DNA of 64,000 nt from Tetmemena sp. SeJ-2015 (Eukaryota; Ciliophora; Spirotrichea; Sporadotrichida; Oxytrichidae), in the NCBI GenBank assembly GCA_027382625.1, contig JAJKFJ010022058.1, positions 34,149-98,148 on the forward strand, in the 5' to 3' direction. Each line of letters starts with the position of its first letter. The stretch's first letter is position 1. The translations under genes and the position numbers were made by a program. A model generated the notes under the pieces. The model made no database searches. It had not been told where the DNA came from and saw only the letters and a program-made list of their open reading frames with translations. Below are positions 11,795-23,540 of the stretch, piece by piece.

Positions 11795-12632
11795 ATGAAG
11801 GGCTTGGATAAGCTATATGAGATAGAGACTATTTTAGGTTAAATGATTCCTGCTGAAATGGGATAAGAAGCTGCTGCCCTTCTAAGAGTTCAAGCTTTAA
11901 TTAAGATTTAATATGTATTTAATTGCATGATATATTTTTAAATTAATAGATTATAAAATTCATATAATTATAGATTGTTAACATAGAACTTGAACTTATC
12001 GCTCATTTATAAAATTTATATAAATAATTATTATTATTATTTTTAAATATAAATTTAGCTTGGGAGTTATAAATCATTTTTCTATATCTATTTCTAAGAA
12101 ATCTCCTTAAATTGTATTCGTAATGAGATTTTCTTAAAATAATTTTCTTCTCTAAAATGTTCTTAACTTTCATAATTTTAGTTGTTTAATAATTTCTTTT
12201 CAGTCAATGAATCATAAATTTTTTTATTTTATATTATTTTATCATTTAATCATAACTTTTTTAAACTTAAATTTTATGAAAAAATTCCATTTGATTTCTA
12301 TTTGAAATTGTTAGAGAAATCAAACAAATAAATATACTTATTTAATAACAGAGACTAGCAAGGGATCTAGAATTATAAAAAGGCTAAGAGCCTAGAGTCA
12401 CAAACTATTGTTATGCCTAAGATGATTCTAATAATCTATTATTTCTTAATTGATTACCCAGTTGGAGGAACTGCAGAAGAAAGTGGAGATTCTGGAATCT
12501 ATGACTGCCATTCAGAAGCTGAGAAAGTACAATCCGAATGCATTCTACGGGGGGTTGGCTGCGATTGGATTCTATTTTATATTCTCTGCTTTGATGATCT
12601 CGAGTTTAGTCATCCTTAGAAAAACAAGATAG
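11795..12632 (+). CDS. Small tail-anchored membrane protein, interrupted by a 547-bp IES
   Basis: Start at the ATG at 11795 (MKGLDKLYEIETILGQ). The frame runs to about 11908 and resumes at 12452. GATT occurs at 11905-11908 and 12452-12455; removing 11905-12451 joins ...ALIK and ITQLEELQKKVEILES in frame. The result is a protein of about 97 residues: an N-terminal helical part, a short coiled coil, then KLRKYNPNAFYGG and one C-terminal hydrophobic segment (GFYFIFSALMISSLVIL) ending in RKTR before the TGA at 12630. One C-terminal membrane span with a basic tail indicates a tail-anchored protein of ER or mitochondrial outer membrane. Family not recognised. A paralog ends at 18628. Confidence 0.7.
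11905..12451. other. IES, 547 bp, pointer GATT
   Basis: AT-rich segment between GATT direct repeats inside the small tail-anchored-protein gene. Excision with one GATT kept restores a continuous frame. It has no GT...AG intron borders and is much longer than the introns here. Confidence 0.7.
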
Positions 12633-12982
12633 TGAAACACTTAATCAATGTTAAGATCTACACTTCAGTTTTGTATAATTGCTCTTAGGCATTTATATTT
12701 TAATCAATCAACTTTAAAATCGTAAATTACTCCTTCTAGTTTTTATTTTTGTAGAGATTTGTAATCTCTATTATTCCTTGAAGTTTACACTGTCTAAAAG
12801 GAATCTTAATTCTTAATTGCAAAATCTTTTTCCTCAGAAAGCCATTATAATAATAAACTATCTAAAATTTGATCCAAAAGTTTATATCTAAACAGATATA
12901 AATTTAATATAAAATAAATTTACTTATTTAAAAGAAGATGTTGAGTTGTGCTGATTTATAAAGATAAAATATTTATTTAATT
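12633..12982. other. AT-rich intergenic DNA
   Basis: Short AT-rich spacer between the tail-anchored-protein gene and paralog copy 2. Nothing else seen. Confidence 0.5.
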
Positions 12983-15900
12983 ATGGAGGAATTACAAAAT
13001 CAAAATATGCTTTTAGATACATAAGAACTGAAGGAAGAGGTTAAAAAGATTTTTAAAGGAACAACTTCACATATAAATAAAGTACAAGTAAATATAATTG
13101 ATATATAATAGTTGGAATTTTAATTAAAATCGTTGATTGGTTAAAATAATAAATGGAGAGTTGCAACTTCGTGTCATTTGAAATCGTAGATTCACCCCCT
13201 CATCTGCAGCTTGTTCGATAGCTTATCAAAAAATAATATGAGTTTCTTCTTTAATCATCTTCTTAGCACCTCTCAGCAGCAAGATATGATGTGCGCATTC
13301 CTCTTCATCGTAATACTCATCTTCATCAAAACTTATGTCACTTATAACTCTGTATTGAGCTCTCCCACACAAAAGTTATAGGATAAAAAGTTCTTAGAAT
13401 TTCATGCTGAATCGAATGGTGTAATTATTATTTAAATTGGACACACTTCAACTGCCACTGATTTATTCCATTTTAATTTAATGTCTAATTTAATTCTCTA
13501 TTTTATTAAATTCTCAGCTAAATTCACTTAAGAGAGGTTTGAATGCAATTAATGACACAATAGATAAATTCATACATATTTTAAAAGAAGAGAAATCAAG
13601 AGACCCAACTATAAATGAGGACAAATTGATTGAGGCAGAATTTATGAGATTTCAAGCTTATTTTAATTACTAAATAGTTCAAAAGATTCGGCCTAGAATA
13701 TACCAATTACTTCAAGATTGGTAAAACAAAAAGTTAAACCTTTCAATAAACGGTGATTCTTTGATTATTATTTAAATATTTTCTTAACAATTTTATATAT
13801 TTATAAGCTTTGAAAATTAATTCTTTTAAAAGAAACGGATCTTCTTTTTTATAAAAAAAAAATATTTAATTTATTCATATGCTTTAAACATTTTTAGACA
13901 TTCTAAATTCTTAATATTTGAAATTTATGTAAGTAATAGAGAGCTGGAAATACTTTGCTTATTAACCTTGTCTGAAAATCACAAATTTCTCATTAAAGCT
14001 CGGAATTATAGATTTATTAAATAAAAATATATGATTTTTTATTGAGAATTATGTGGATAAATAAAATCCAACGTTTTCAACACAGTGGAGGAACCTTTAT
14101 AGGATTCTTTTTAAGTTAGCTTCCATAAATAATGAATTTTAAGAATATGAAAAGTCAAGAGAGTATTTATAAAGAGCCAAAGAAGTCTTAAAATAGAACA
14201 AAGAGAACTATAAAAGTAGCGTCAGACTTGCTTTAATTTATTAAAGTCTCTCAAATAATCCCAAATTTGTATTTGAACAAAAATATTTTACTTTTGATTT
14301 TATTTATTTTAATTCATAATGATCATCGTGGTTATCTTTTATTGTAAGATAAAGTAAAATTTATGGAGATCTATATCATATCGTATTTCTAAGGCATTAA
14401 TTATTATAAAAAAAAGAATTTCCTTTTTCTTAAATTTGTAATAAATAATTAATATTAGCAGAGATAGTGGAGACTTTATTTAAATATTTTATATCTCTGA
14501 ATCAAGATTACAAGAAAAAGCTTTCTCTATTGCAACTTTAAAAATGAAACTTAAAAATTTACTTCCGAACAATGAAGAGCCTTAAGATAGCAGTAATAAA
14601 GAATCTAACTTAGTAGAGGAAGCTAAAACCTAAATAGAGAGCAATAAGCCTTTTTATTCAATAAGGGATTTATTTTATTTCTTAAAATTATTGCAATTCT
14701 ATCTTAATAATCAAATTCTAAACTTTATAAAGCTTTTTGAAAGTTATAATTAATCAAATTTATTTAAGAATTGATTTTTTATTTCTAAATATGTGTTATT
14801 TTAATAAAAATAAACTTATTTATAATTATGGGATTGATTAATTCTCTTGGGCCAATTATTTATAAATTTTATAATTTATTTGCAATTTTCTATATTTAGC
14901 ATGCATTTCTTTTTTTAGCCTTGTGATTGTATAAAATTAAACTTAAAAATAGGAGAGATAGAAAGTCTATTATTTAGCGACGGAGGTAACAACATTTAAA
15001 AATATTTATTTAATTAAAAATATTTTTAATTATTTTTATTTAGACAAATTTATTCAAAGCTATTATAAAAATTTAGCTGATCTGCTTAGATTTATGAATT
15101 TTTTTAAAAGAAAGTTTTAAATTTAGATCCAAGAATAATTCTAATCTTTCTAAAGCCTTTTTAAAATTTCATAATTCCTTATTATTTATAATTTGATTTG
15201 AGGTAAGGATTAACCTCAAGAGGAAGCAGAAAGGCTTTTAAAAGATTTAGAAGTAGTTTTATTTACATCTTTCGAGGTAACTAATTCCAGTGAGCTCAAA
15301 ATTGAAGAGCACCCTTTGATCGCTCGGTACTTTCCAATTTAAAATAACCTCTTTTAATCTATCATACTTTATGATTAAGGCAAATTTAAGTTAGTCAAAA
15401 TAAGATATAAGCTCAATGGAACAGAATATCAAAATTGCAAGAAGAGTTTTACTCAAGTTTACTGATCAGAAAAATTCCTTCCTACTTTTTGAACTAGATT
15501 ATAAATTCATTATGCAAGTTAATTTTCTCTTTTTAGATCTCAAACAGGTTTAAATATACCGCAAAGCATCACTAAGAATAGATATTGAACTATTGAACAT
15601 GGAAATGCAAGATATAGTATCCGAGCACTATTCATTATACATTAAATACATTCATTAAAAATTATAAAATGACTACCCATCTGACAGCATATTCTATTTC
15701 TAGAGTTTGAGGTAGATTTAAGAATTCGATTTGGAAAACAATATTGAGAAGGCAATCAAAATTTATGATTAAGCTTCCTAAGCGGCTGCAATGGACTTAG
15801 GACCTAAGAGTAATTATTTTTTTTTGAGCACTCAAACTCCACTTCACACGAAAAGCGTGCGAATTGAGGATGCGGCAACAGCATACTTTCAGTCAGGGAT

Positions 15901-16290
15901 ACCATAAGCAAAAGAATTCAATTTAATTTTAAGCTCTTAGATTTCTTAGATAGGGAGTATGAGGAGAGCGATCCAAACGAAATTACTAAATTCAAAGTCT
16001 GCATTGATCTTGTTCTTGAGAAGTAAACTTTAAAAAATAAATTTCATCTAACAACGTATCATAGAAAGAAAGTTTAAGACGATTTCTATTCGATACAAGG
16101 CAGAATAGATGATTTGATAGCTATGAGAGTTAAAAAGTATGCAGACTTATTTATTTCATACAAAATGTTTTCAACTATGTAAGACTTTATGATAGATTAC
16201 TACATCTTTTAAATTTAACATCAGAAATAAATCCACTAGCGTATTCAAATTGCTAAGGAGCTAGGCTACTCTATTTGAGACTCTTGAAAT
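12983..16290 (+). CDS. Unrecognised helical (TPR-like) protein, paralog copy 2, broken by IESs
   Basis: Start at the ATG at 12983 (MEELQNQNMLLDTQELKEEV), aligned with copies 1 and 3. Coding blocks occur in the same order as in copy 1: 13517-13790 (INEDKLIEAEFMRFQAYFNY), 14048-14290 (EYEKSREYLQRAKEVLKQN), 14460-14650, 15200-15440, 15600-15815 (IEKAIKIYDQASQAAAMDLG) and 15950-16285 (DFLDREYEESDP, then RVKKYADLFISYKMF). The frame ends at a TGA near 16279. AT-rich gaps of 100-300 bp between blocks carry no intron borders and are presumably IESs. Identity to copy 1 is low but collinear, so this is an old duplication. The product is Lys/Gln/Glu-rich and helical. Family and role unknown. Confidence 0.6.
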
Positions 16291-16630
16291 TAAAGATCAC
16301 AGTCTTTAGTATTCTATAATTTGCTACAAAATTTGATAACTCATATGTATATCGCTAATGATATTCTGAAAACTTTAATACTTAGAATTACAATTTTATA
16401 TTAACATGGATATTATTAAAATTAAGTTTTGTAAATATTATATATAAAGTCTGATTCAATTTATAAAATTGTAATTTACTTTAATGCTGCTATTTTATCT
16501 GCATTAATTATTTTTTATTTATACTTTAGAATTAAATTAAAATTTAACCTCTATTCTCAAGTTCTTTTCTAAATTTAAAAACAACTTTGTTCATTTGAAT
16601 TTACTTAATTACTTGCTATACTATAGAAAA

Positions 16631-18400
16631 ATGTACGAATTAGATTTTAATGGATGGTATATACCAGAAAAACTTGAGGTCAAATCAGTTTTCATTTTTT
16701 AGTGGCTATGAAGACAAATAATTTATATTTTAAGAAGGCTTTTGGAGCAGCTAAAGTTTTCGCAAAAGACAGCAAGTAAATTAGGATGACAAATGAAGAT
16801 GCGATAGTCTAATTTAATAATTCTTTATCTTAAATGTATATTAATTAGAGCAACTCGAGGTAGAGCTTCAAAGCGACTTATTATACTTAAAAATTTATTT
16901 TATTTTCTTGCTAAACCTTTAATTAAAATTAGAATTAGAATTAAATTTTTGCAACATGACTTTTGGGATCCAAGTAATTATTAAAATATAATTTTACGAT
17001 TATTAAGAAGATATCTAATCTGTTTAGAATGTTTCTAATTGTTATATGAATTTGTAAATATTATAGACATGATGTGCATTCTTAAAGATATCTATCACAT
17101 GTCTCTAAGCTAAAATTTGATATCTCTGATAACATAAATTAAAAATAGCCTCATTTTATTTTCTCTTTAGATTTCTTATGGAAAGCATTTTTAAAATTAA
17201 TAAATAGATTTTATTAGCATGAAATTCATTTATAAATAATGTAAAACCAAAAAAATAACCCTTATTTATTTGACCAAACTAAAGCTAAGAAATTCACGGT
17301 AGAGATAGATGAAGTTTAAACTGCCTTGGCCAAGATATAAACCCAATTACTAACTTCAGATATCTAAAAAATGAATCTATATTTTTACACTAAAATACTG
17401 ATTAAAATATTTAAATATATTTCTAGATAAAAAAGCATTTAAAATAAATATTAATTTCGAAAAGGACACTTTAAATTATTTTTCCCCATTTAATATAAAA
17501 GTCTATGAAAATAAATTCATATTTTTATCAAGAATATTTCTGGAGTTTATAAAAGAAAGGGTGACATACTCTCATCCCTGGAGAAATGGTACGATAACAT
17601 TAAGCTTTTGGAACTCATGACTAGTTTTGGAATTGAATTAGAGACTATAAACTATAAGAAGATCAAAGTACTGCTATCGATTCATGTTTTATTGAGGTTT
17701 ATTATATATAATTTATAGATTGCAGATATTGAATTTGCACTTATTGCTTCACTATAAATTTTTAAAGTTTAATCCCTTTTAAATTATTTTGAACATTATT
17801 TTTAAAGATAATAAAGAAAAAATAATGAGTTTTAAGTTAAAAAAATAACTTTATTTATTTTAATTTACTTTATCAAAGAAAATAATTTAAAATTCCATAT
17901 TTCATTTGAAGTTTAGAACTATGAAAGAATTTATAAATTTGAATAAATTAGAATAAATATCTCTATATTATTTATATGTAAATTAATAATTGAATAACAG
18001 AGATGCAAGTGGTATTCGCAACTTGAAGGAAGCGATATTGTTAACATCCTCAGCATTCTATACTCCTAAGATGGTAGACTTAAATAATTTAAATGTCGAT
18101 TATTATCTTAAATATTATTATATAAAACACTTTAAATTGCATTAAGATTCACCTCTTAATTACTATATATTAACTAATTAAATTATTTTTATTGTCTTTT
18201 GATAAAAGTCTTGAAATTAATCTTATATTAGCTCCTTAATTTAAATTTTTTATGTGAGAGTATTAGAGAATTATTTAATAAAATAAAAATAGTTCAAGAG
18301 ATACAAAGGCAATATATTTAATTATGAAATTAAAATTCGATGATAAAAACACCCCTTCTATTTAGAATTATTGTTTTGACTTTTTCTAAGATAATTTTAT
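16631..18400 (+). pseudogene. Partial paralog or fragments of the helical family (copy 4)
   Basis: The ATG at 16631 opens a frame containing YIPEKLEVKSV, which matches the KYKIPEKLESKV block of copy 1. Nearby 16735-16890 reads KAFGAAKVFAKDSKQIRM. More open pieces lie at 17250-17390 (contains FTVEIDEVQTALAKIQTQL), 17540-17660 (contains GVYKRKGDILSSLEKWYDNI) and 18000-18090 (contains GIRNLKEAILLTSSAFYTPK). The full collinear set of family blocks was not found. Either it is a degenerate copy, or several MDSs of different genes are mixed here. Alternatively the later blocks belong to the tail-anchored-protein gene that follows. Confidence 0.35.
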
Positions 18401-18449
18401 TCAACCACTCATGATTTAATTAATGAATAAATTATAATTTTAAGACAAA

Positions 18450-18628
18450 ATGGAACAGCTAAAGAAGCATATGCTCAAACTTGATTCTATGTCAAGGATT
18501 TCAAAGCTACGAAAATACTAGCCAAGTATCTATTACGCTGGAATGGCTGTAGGATTTTAATTTATATAAAACTATTCTCATCCTTACTAGTAGCAGGAAT
18601 TTACTTAGCAAAGTCACTTAAGAAGTGA
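18450..18628 (+). CDS. C-terminal part of a second tail-anchored protein, paralog of 11795-12632
   Basis: From the ATG at 18450 the frame reads MEQLKKHMLKLDSMSRISKL, then RKYQPSIYYAGMAVGF. This parallels KLRKYNPNAFYGGLAAIGF of the first copy. One base appears missing in the T run at 18557-18560. With it, the frame continues into a hydrophobic segment (LIYIKLFSSLLVAGIYLA) ending SLKK and TGA at 18626. The dibasic C-terminus resembles the first copy's RKTR. N-terminal coding parts should lie upstream, possibly among the pieces at 17.2-18.1 kb, but cannot be joined with confidence. Confidence 0.55.
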
Positions 18629-18739
18629 AGAATAAAGAGGCGATTTTATTGAAGAACTTGCAAATTTTTATCTTTAAATTACATTAATTAACTTTTTTTT
18701 CCAAGAAAAGGTTTTTAATTTCTTAATAATTCAAATATT

Positions 18740-18780
<41 letters not shown>
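18740..18780. repeat. (TAA)n microsatellite
   Basis: About 13 TAA/AAT units directly before the GC-rich block. A similar short (AAT)n run occurs at about 25158-25181. Confidence 0.95.
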
Positions 18781-18789
18781 TAAGGGAAT

Positions 18790-19304
18790 TAAAGGGCCCC
18801 CGGCATAAATAAGATAGGCCGTGACGTCAATGATATTGCTGTGACGCACTTATCTGACGCACACAAACCTACCAGCCGAATAGGGATATTAAACACACCC
18901 CGGCCACCTCACATTCTGAGCAGAAGCCCCCGGCTTCTACAAACCATCCAAAAAAAACCTAAAAGGAGAAAAAAAATCCGGTAGCTTCGGACCGGGAACA
19001 AGTCGCTGCTCCGTAGCGTCTGGCTTCGCTGTCCAACTGTATGACTGAGTGTTTGCCCATAGATCACATCCCTCCACGCCTAACAGGATTAGGAGGGTGA
19101 GTGGGAACCACTCACCTTTGATTATCTCTCCAGTGAGCAGCTCACCACCTTCCCCAGGGCTTCGGCTGCCATTATCCCTTGCCTCTTTTAAGCACTCACC
19201 CACCAGCCAATGGATTACCAAACCAGAGAGCCTTCAGGGAAAGGGCGACCGGTGCCTAGTGCCGGTCGTGTGCGTCCTGAATTTTAACTTTCTAATTTAA
19301 TAAT
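18790..19304. repeat. GC-rich dispersed repeat with microsatellite at its left side
   Basis: About 0.5 kb of GC-rich sequence inside AT-rich DNA, preceded by the (TAA)n tract. Open frames exist on both strands (for example 18937-19221 minus and 19049-19300 plus) but their composition gives no protein-like signal and neither is supported. The last 31 bases match the tail of the block at 1-426. It contains small perfect hairpins such as CCGGT...ACCGG near 19250. A non-autonomous element or SINE-like repeat is likely. No A/B box pair was found. Confidence 0.55.
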
Positions 19305-20076
19305 CCAAATATTTTAAATAACATCTATTTATTAAATTTAAGCTTGCTATCTATAATAGAATTATAGATTTCACTTTTCAATTAGAATTTTTAAAAATCT
19401 TAGCTAAGTTTAGATTCAATTTTATTTTATATACATAATTCTATTCAGTTTAAAATCAAATAAGAAACTTGAGGGAATAAATAATTTAAGTATAATAATT
19501 TTAAATGAAAAGAACTATTTTAGAAAATTTAATCGGCCTCACTCTGTTTTTCTCATTTATGGCTGCTTCTACTTTCCATTAAGAAACATCATAAAATTTT
19601 TTCTTTGATCTAGGAAGCTAACAAGTAAATTATTGTTTTTAATTCTGATTTTACTCCTTAATTTCTCTAAGTAAATTAGAGTTTCTAATTTAGATTTTAA
19701 TAAGAACTGCTTGTCCAGTTGTTCGCTAGAATTATAAAGTAAGTATCACTGACTTAATTCTTCACATAAAGAAGAATTTATAATATAGTTTTGTTTTAAT
19801 TTGACAATAGTCTATTCAAAAATGCAAAAATGGACAATCTTTTTTTTTAATTTTATTTTCTTCATACGGAAATAGATTTAAAAATATGCTTCCGTTAATT
19901 TTTTGCCAAATAATACTTAATTGATTGCCCACAAGTTATCATTTTTTTACTTTCAATTTTACAATAAACTCTTCATTCCAATTAAAATCTTTAATTATAT
20001 TCTCTAAAATAAGAAATTATAGCATCGATTCTTTAATATAGATAAATATAAGTGGTAGAATAATTATATTCTGAAA
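19305..20076. other. AT-rich intergenic DNA
   Basis: AT-rich with no supported gene. A short frame starting at about 19506 (MKRTILENLIGLTLFFSF) looks signal-peptide-like but soon fails. Too weak to call. Confidence 0.4.
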
Positions 20077-23000
20077 ATGGAATCTGATAAATAGGAAGCG
20101 CAATAGTAGCTAGATATATAGCTTTTAAAAGCAGAAGTCAAGAGAATATTTAAAGAGACAACTGCAGTTTATAATAATTTTAACCTCATTCAATAGTGGC
20201 TTAGTAAAAATAAATGAAGTATTTGACGATTTCATTAAAAAGTTCAAAGCCGAAAAAGATTTAAATGAAGAAAAACTGATCGATTAAGTGATAATTCGAC
20301 TAAAAGCTTATTCATAGTATAAAATAACTCCAAAAATAGCATAGAATATCTAGGAAATTTTATTGATAACTACGAATAAAAGAAAATTAAACTCTCTCAT
20401 GAAGGAAAGACAAAACTTATTACTCAATTTAAATCAATAACAAAATGTACTTTTGATAACAAAAATTATTTGCACTTTCATAATTTTAAGATAGTGATTC
20501 TAAATATTTCATTTTTAAGTTTTTCCAAATTTCATTCTAAATACTCATTCTTTGTAACTTTTTTAATTTAAGTTTGCTGAATAATTATCTAGATATTTTA
20601 CTTGACTTCTAACTGAAAAATTATGCTAAATCTTTCTCTAAGGCTTAGATTATAAAATTATATTTTATTGTTTAAAAGGTTTATTGCATAAAATACGTAG
20701 CCCACGTAATAAACTTGGAAGTGTCATTTTTCTGTTTTGCTGATTTTGAGTGACATACTCTACAACATATTAGGAATTGGATAAAGCAATGGAATAACTG
20801 AAGAATGCGGAAGATATCTTGAATAATTTTGTCCAAATTACTAAGGTACTTCAAAAGATGCGCAAATAAGTATGAGGTACGCACTTATTTCAGTATTAAA
20901 ATATGAATGGAATTTAAAAAATATTACTTGTTAATAAATTCATTTATCTTCCTAATGGCTGAAAACAAATCTATAAAATATTATTTAGAAAAAAATTATA
21001 AACATTTTTCATAAACTATGAAAAAGGAAAATATAGAAAATGAATAATCCTTCTATTATAATCTTGTTGAAAAACAAGATAGCATCTTAATTTATTTATC
21101 AAGGCATAGATTTACAAAGAGAAGGCTGAGCAAATTTATCTCAGGAAATAGAATTTTGAAGAATTATTCAAACTCAACTATGGCTTTTAAAAAATAAGTT
21201 AAAACAATGAAAACAAAAAAGAACCATAATCATAGTCCCTTTTGAAGGAAGCTATATAAGTTAAATCTTTAATTTTAAGTTATCTAACCTAATGGATACA
21301 ACTATGAACAAAATTAAAATTAAAACTTGGAGTATTTATAAGTCAAATATTTATTTAAAATTGATAATTTTTGTTATCTAAAATCAATTTAATGTAGATC
21401 CACACTTTTGAAATTTTTTGTATCATTTTTTAAGGGACTTATGTCTAATCTTACTAAATTTTATGATATTTATGAAGTATAAATATGTTTCTCAATATAA
21501 GCTAACCACTTTTTAAAGAAAAGAATCTTCTAACAAACTTGTCTTTTATAAATTATTCTAAAAATGGCAGCTTCTATCAAAGATTACTCCATTTTATTAA
21601 AAATTTAAGGTATAGAATTTATATTTCCTATCTAAGTTTATCTAATTAAATTTTCAAAATATCTGAAATTAATGGCTACTCAAATTGAAAGTCAGATATA
21701 GGATGGATCAGATCAAATCTCAAAAATTTCCTTAATTAGATTGAAAAAAATAACTCATATTTTCATTCAAATTGTTTATTCTAGTAATCTTTTTAAATAA
21801 ATAAAGTAAAAAACAAAGATAGATTTTTATGTATTCTATTTATACTTTTTATTCCATTATTTTCCTTAAGTTATAAAAAGCAGTTAAAAATAAAATATTT
21901 TGGAGTATCTTATAATATGAATAAGAAAATATAATTGCAATTTAACTTAAATCCATTTGCTTATTTTATATTTTTTTTTTGGGTTAAGTGCTTTAACTCT
22001 CATTTGAAAATTACTAAAAGATACATTAAGAATTCTAAGAAAGACTTAAACAATTTTTCGAAATCGAAACTGCCTAAGATTTTGAGAGTCAAGAACACCC
22101 TTTCTTTTCTCTCTACTTTTTCAAATACTCAATTAATATATAAAAAATCTTCTTCAGAAAAAATTTAAACTTTGTTAAAGAAATGCATATTTTAATTTTA
22201 ACTTTGTGCTTTGCGCAGTGACTAGCATAAAAGTTTAGAACATTTTATAGGCGGTGAGTTATTTTGAAATGGCTAGATAAATTGCTCGAAATATCCATTA
22301 TGGTCTTATTTCCTGGGATCTATTAAGCATCGATACGCTACTGTGCTCTTTTTACAACTTTTTAAATTTCGAGAGAAGGCCAATTGAAATTCATTGAAGA
22401 GTTTATACAGATTTTATTTTGGCAGATTATATTTACGTAGTTATATAATAATACAAAACCTATCGCAATTTTTTTTGAAATTATGAATTTGAATTATAAA
22501 ATGATTGCCAAGTCATAAAAAGTTAAATTCACTTTTAGAAGTTTACATAGTAAATATGAAATTGGTCATTTAAAATAAATATATTTTTTGCGTAAAAGCC
22601 CAATAGAAAGATATAAATTTAAAATAATTAACATTCCAGTAAAAAATTATTAACTGATTTTAAAAAGTTAGTAAAATCTTCGCTTCTAAAAAACTCTCCC
22701 CAAAGATTATAAATAGCTACTTAAGATAATTTATTTTGTTACTACATTGAACATGACAGCGTATTTTACTATCTTAGTTATATACCAGTTATAACATTGA
22801 ATTTCAAGTTTGATCTTTTACAGTTTGATCTTCAGTATAGGATAGAAGATTTTTATGAAAAAGCTGCAATAGCAGCTGAGTTAGATTTAGGCCCCAATAG
22901 TATTTAATTATTTTAAGTGTTGTTGCAACTCGTTTTTAAATAAGTTCTTGTTGCTAAAAACTCTATTAAGAAAAAACTTTTGATAGTGGATTCTCGAAGT

Positions 23001-23540
23001 CATTATAGAGAGAGAGTATTTACTAAAATGGAGATTAATTATCAAAATTAAATGGAAGAAATTAATGGCATTTTATCTGTGTCGAATAGTTATTATACCA
23101 TTTGATTCAGCTTTAAATTTTAAGAATTTATACCTCAGCTCATAGTATTAAATGATGCAAGTTTTTGGAACTCAGATACCTAGAGTATCGCAATTTGATC
23201 ATATCTCTCTGCTTAGCAGATCTGTGAAGATGTTGATAAAAGAAATTCAAAGTTAAATTTTTGATTAGCTACAGAAAAATCTACAAATTGGGGAGTGCAA
23301 GATTAATTTCAACAAAAATTGTTCATTTATTATTATAGCCAATGGCTTATTTTAATTGAATCTAAAAAATAATAATATGTAGTTTATAAGTTGCTGCAGA
23401 TTTTAGATGCCGAATTAGATGAAAGGGATTCCTATACCATAAATAGACTTGAGAAAGCCTTAATGATGCTCTCTATTAATCAATTGCTTTATTTATAAGT
23501 TAAATAAATCTTTTAGGATTATTAGTTAAAGAGAAATTGT
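20077..23540 (+). CDS. Unrecognised helical (TPR-like) protein, paralog copy 3, broken by IESs
   Basis: Start at the ATG at 20077 (MESDKQEAQQQLDIQLLKAE, then VKRIFKETT), matching copies 1 and 2. Other blocks: 20199-20450 (NEEKLIDQVIIRLKAYSQYK), 22740-22905 (IEDFYEKAAIAAELDLGP, matching copy 1's FYEAASLAAEVDIGP), 22980-23130 and 23160-23530. Between 20.5 and 22.7 kb the sequence is AT-rich with scattered open pieces whose order is unclear. In the 22.8-kb block an 11-bp direct repeat (AGTTTGATCTT) spaced by 15 bp looks like a pointer pair; deleting one unit gives FKFDLQYRIED, aligning with EFDLENNIEK of copy 2. The 3' end runs into foldback element 2, which may have inserted at or near the gene's end. 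Confidence 0.5.
22807..22821. other. Candidate 15-bp IES, pointer AGTTTGATCTT
   Basis: The 11-bp sequence AGTTTGATCTT is repeated at 22807-22817 and 22822-22832. Removing 15 bp keeps the frame and makes copy 3 collinear with copy 2 across this block. A simple tandem duplication is the alternative. Confidence 0.45.

Noticed and set aside
18937..19300. Two opposite ORFs in the GC-rich block
   Set aside because: They overlap each other, have no family resemblance, and GC-rich noncoding repeats often stay open by chance.
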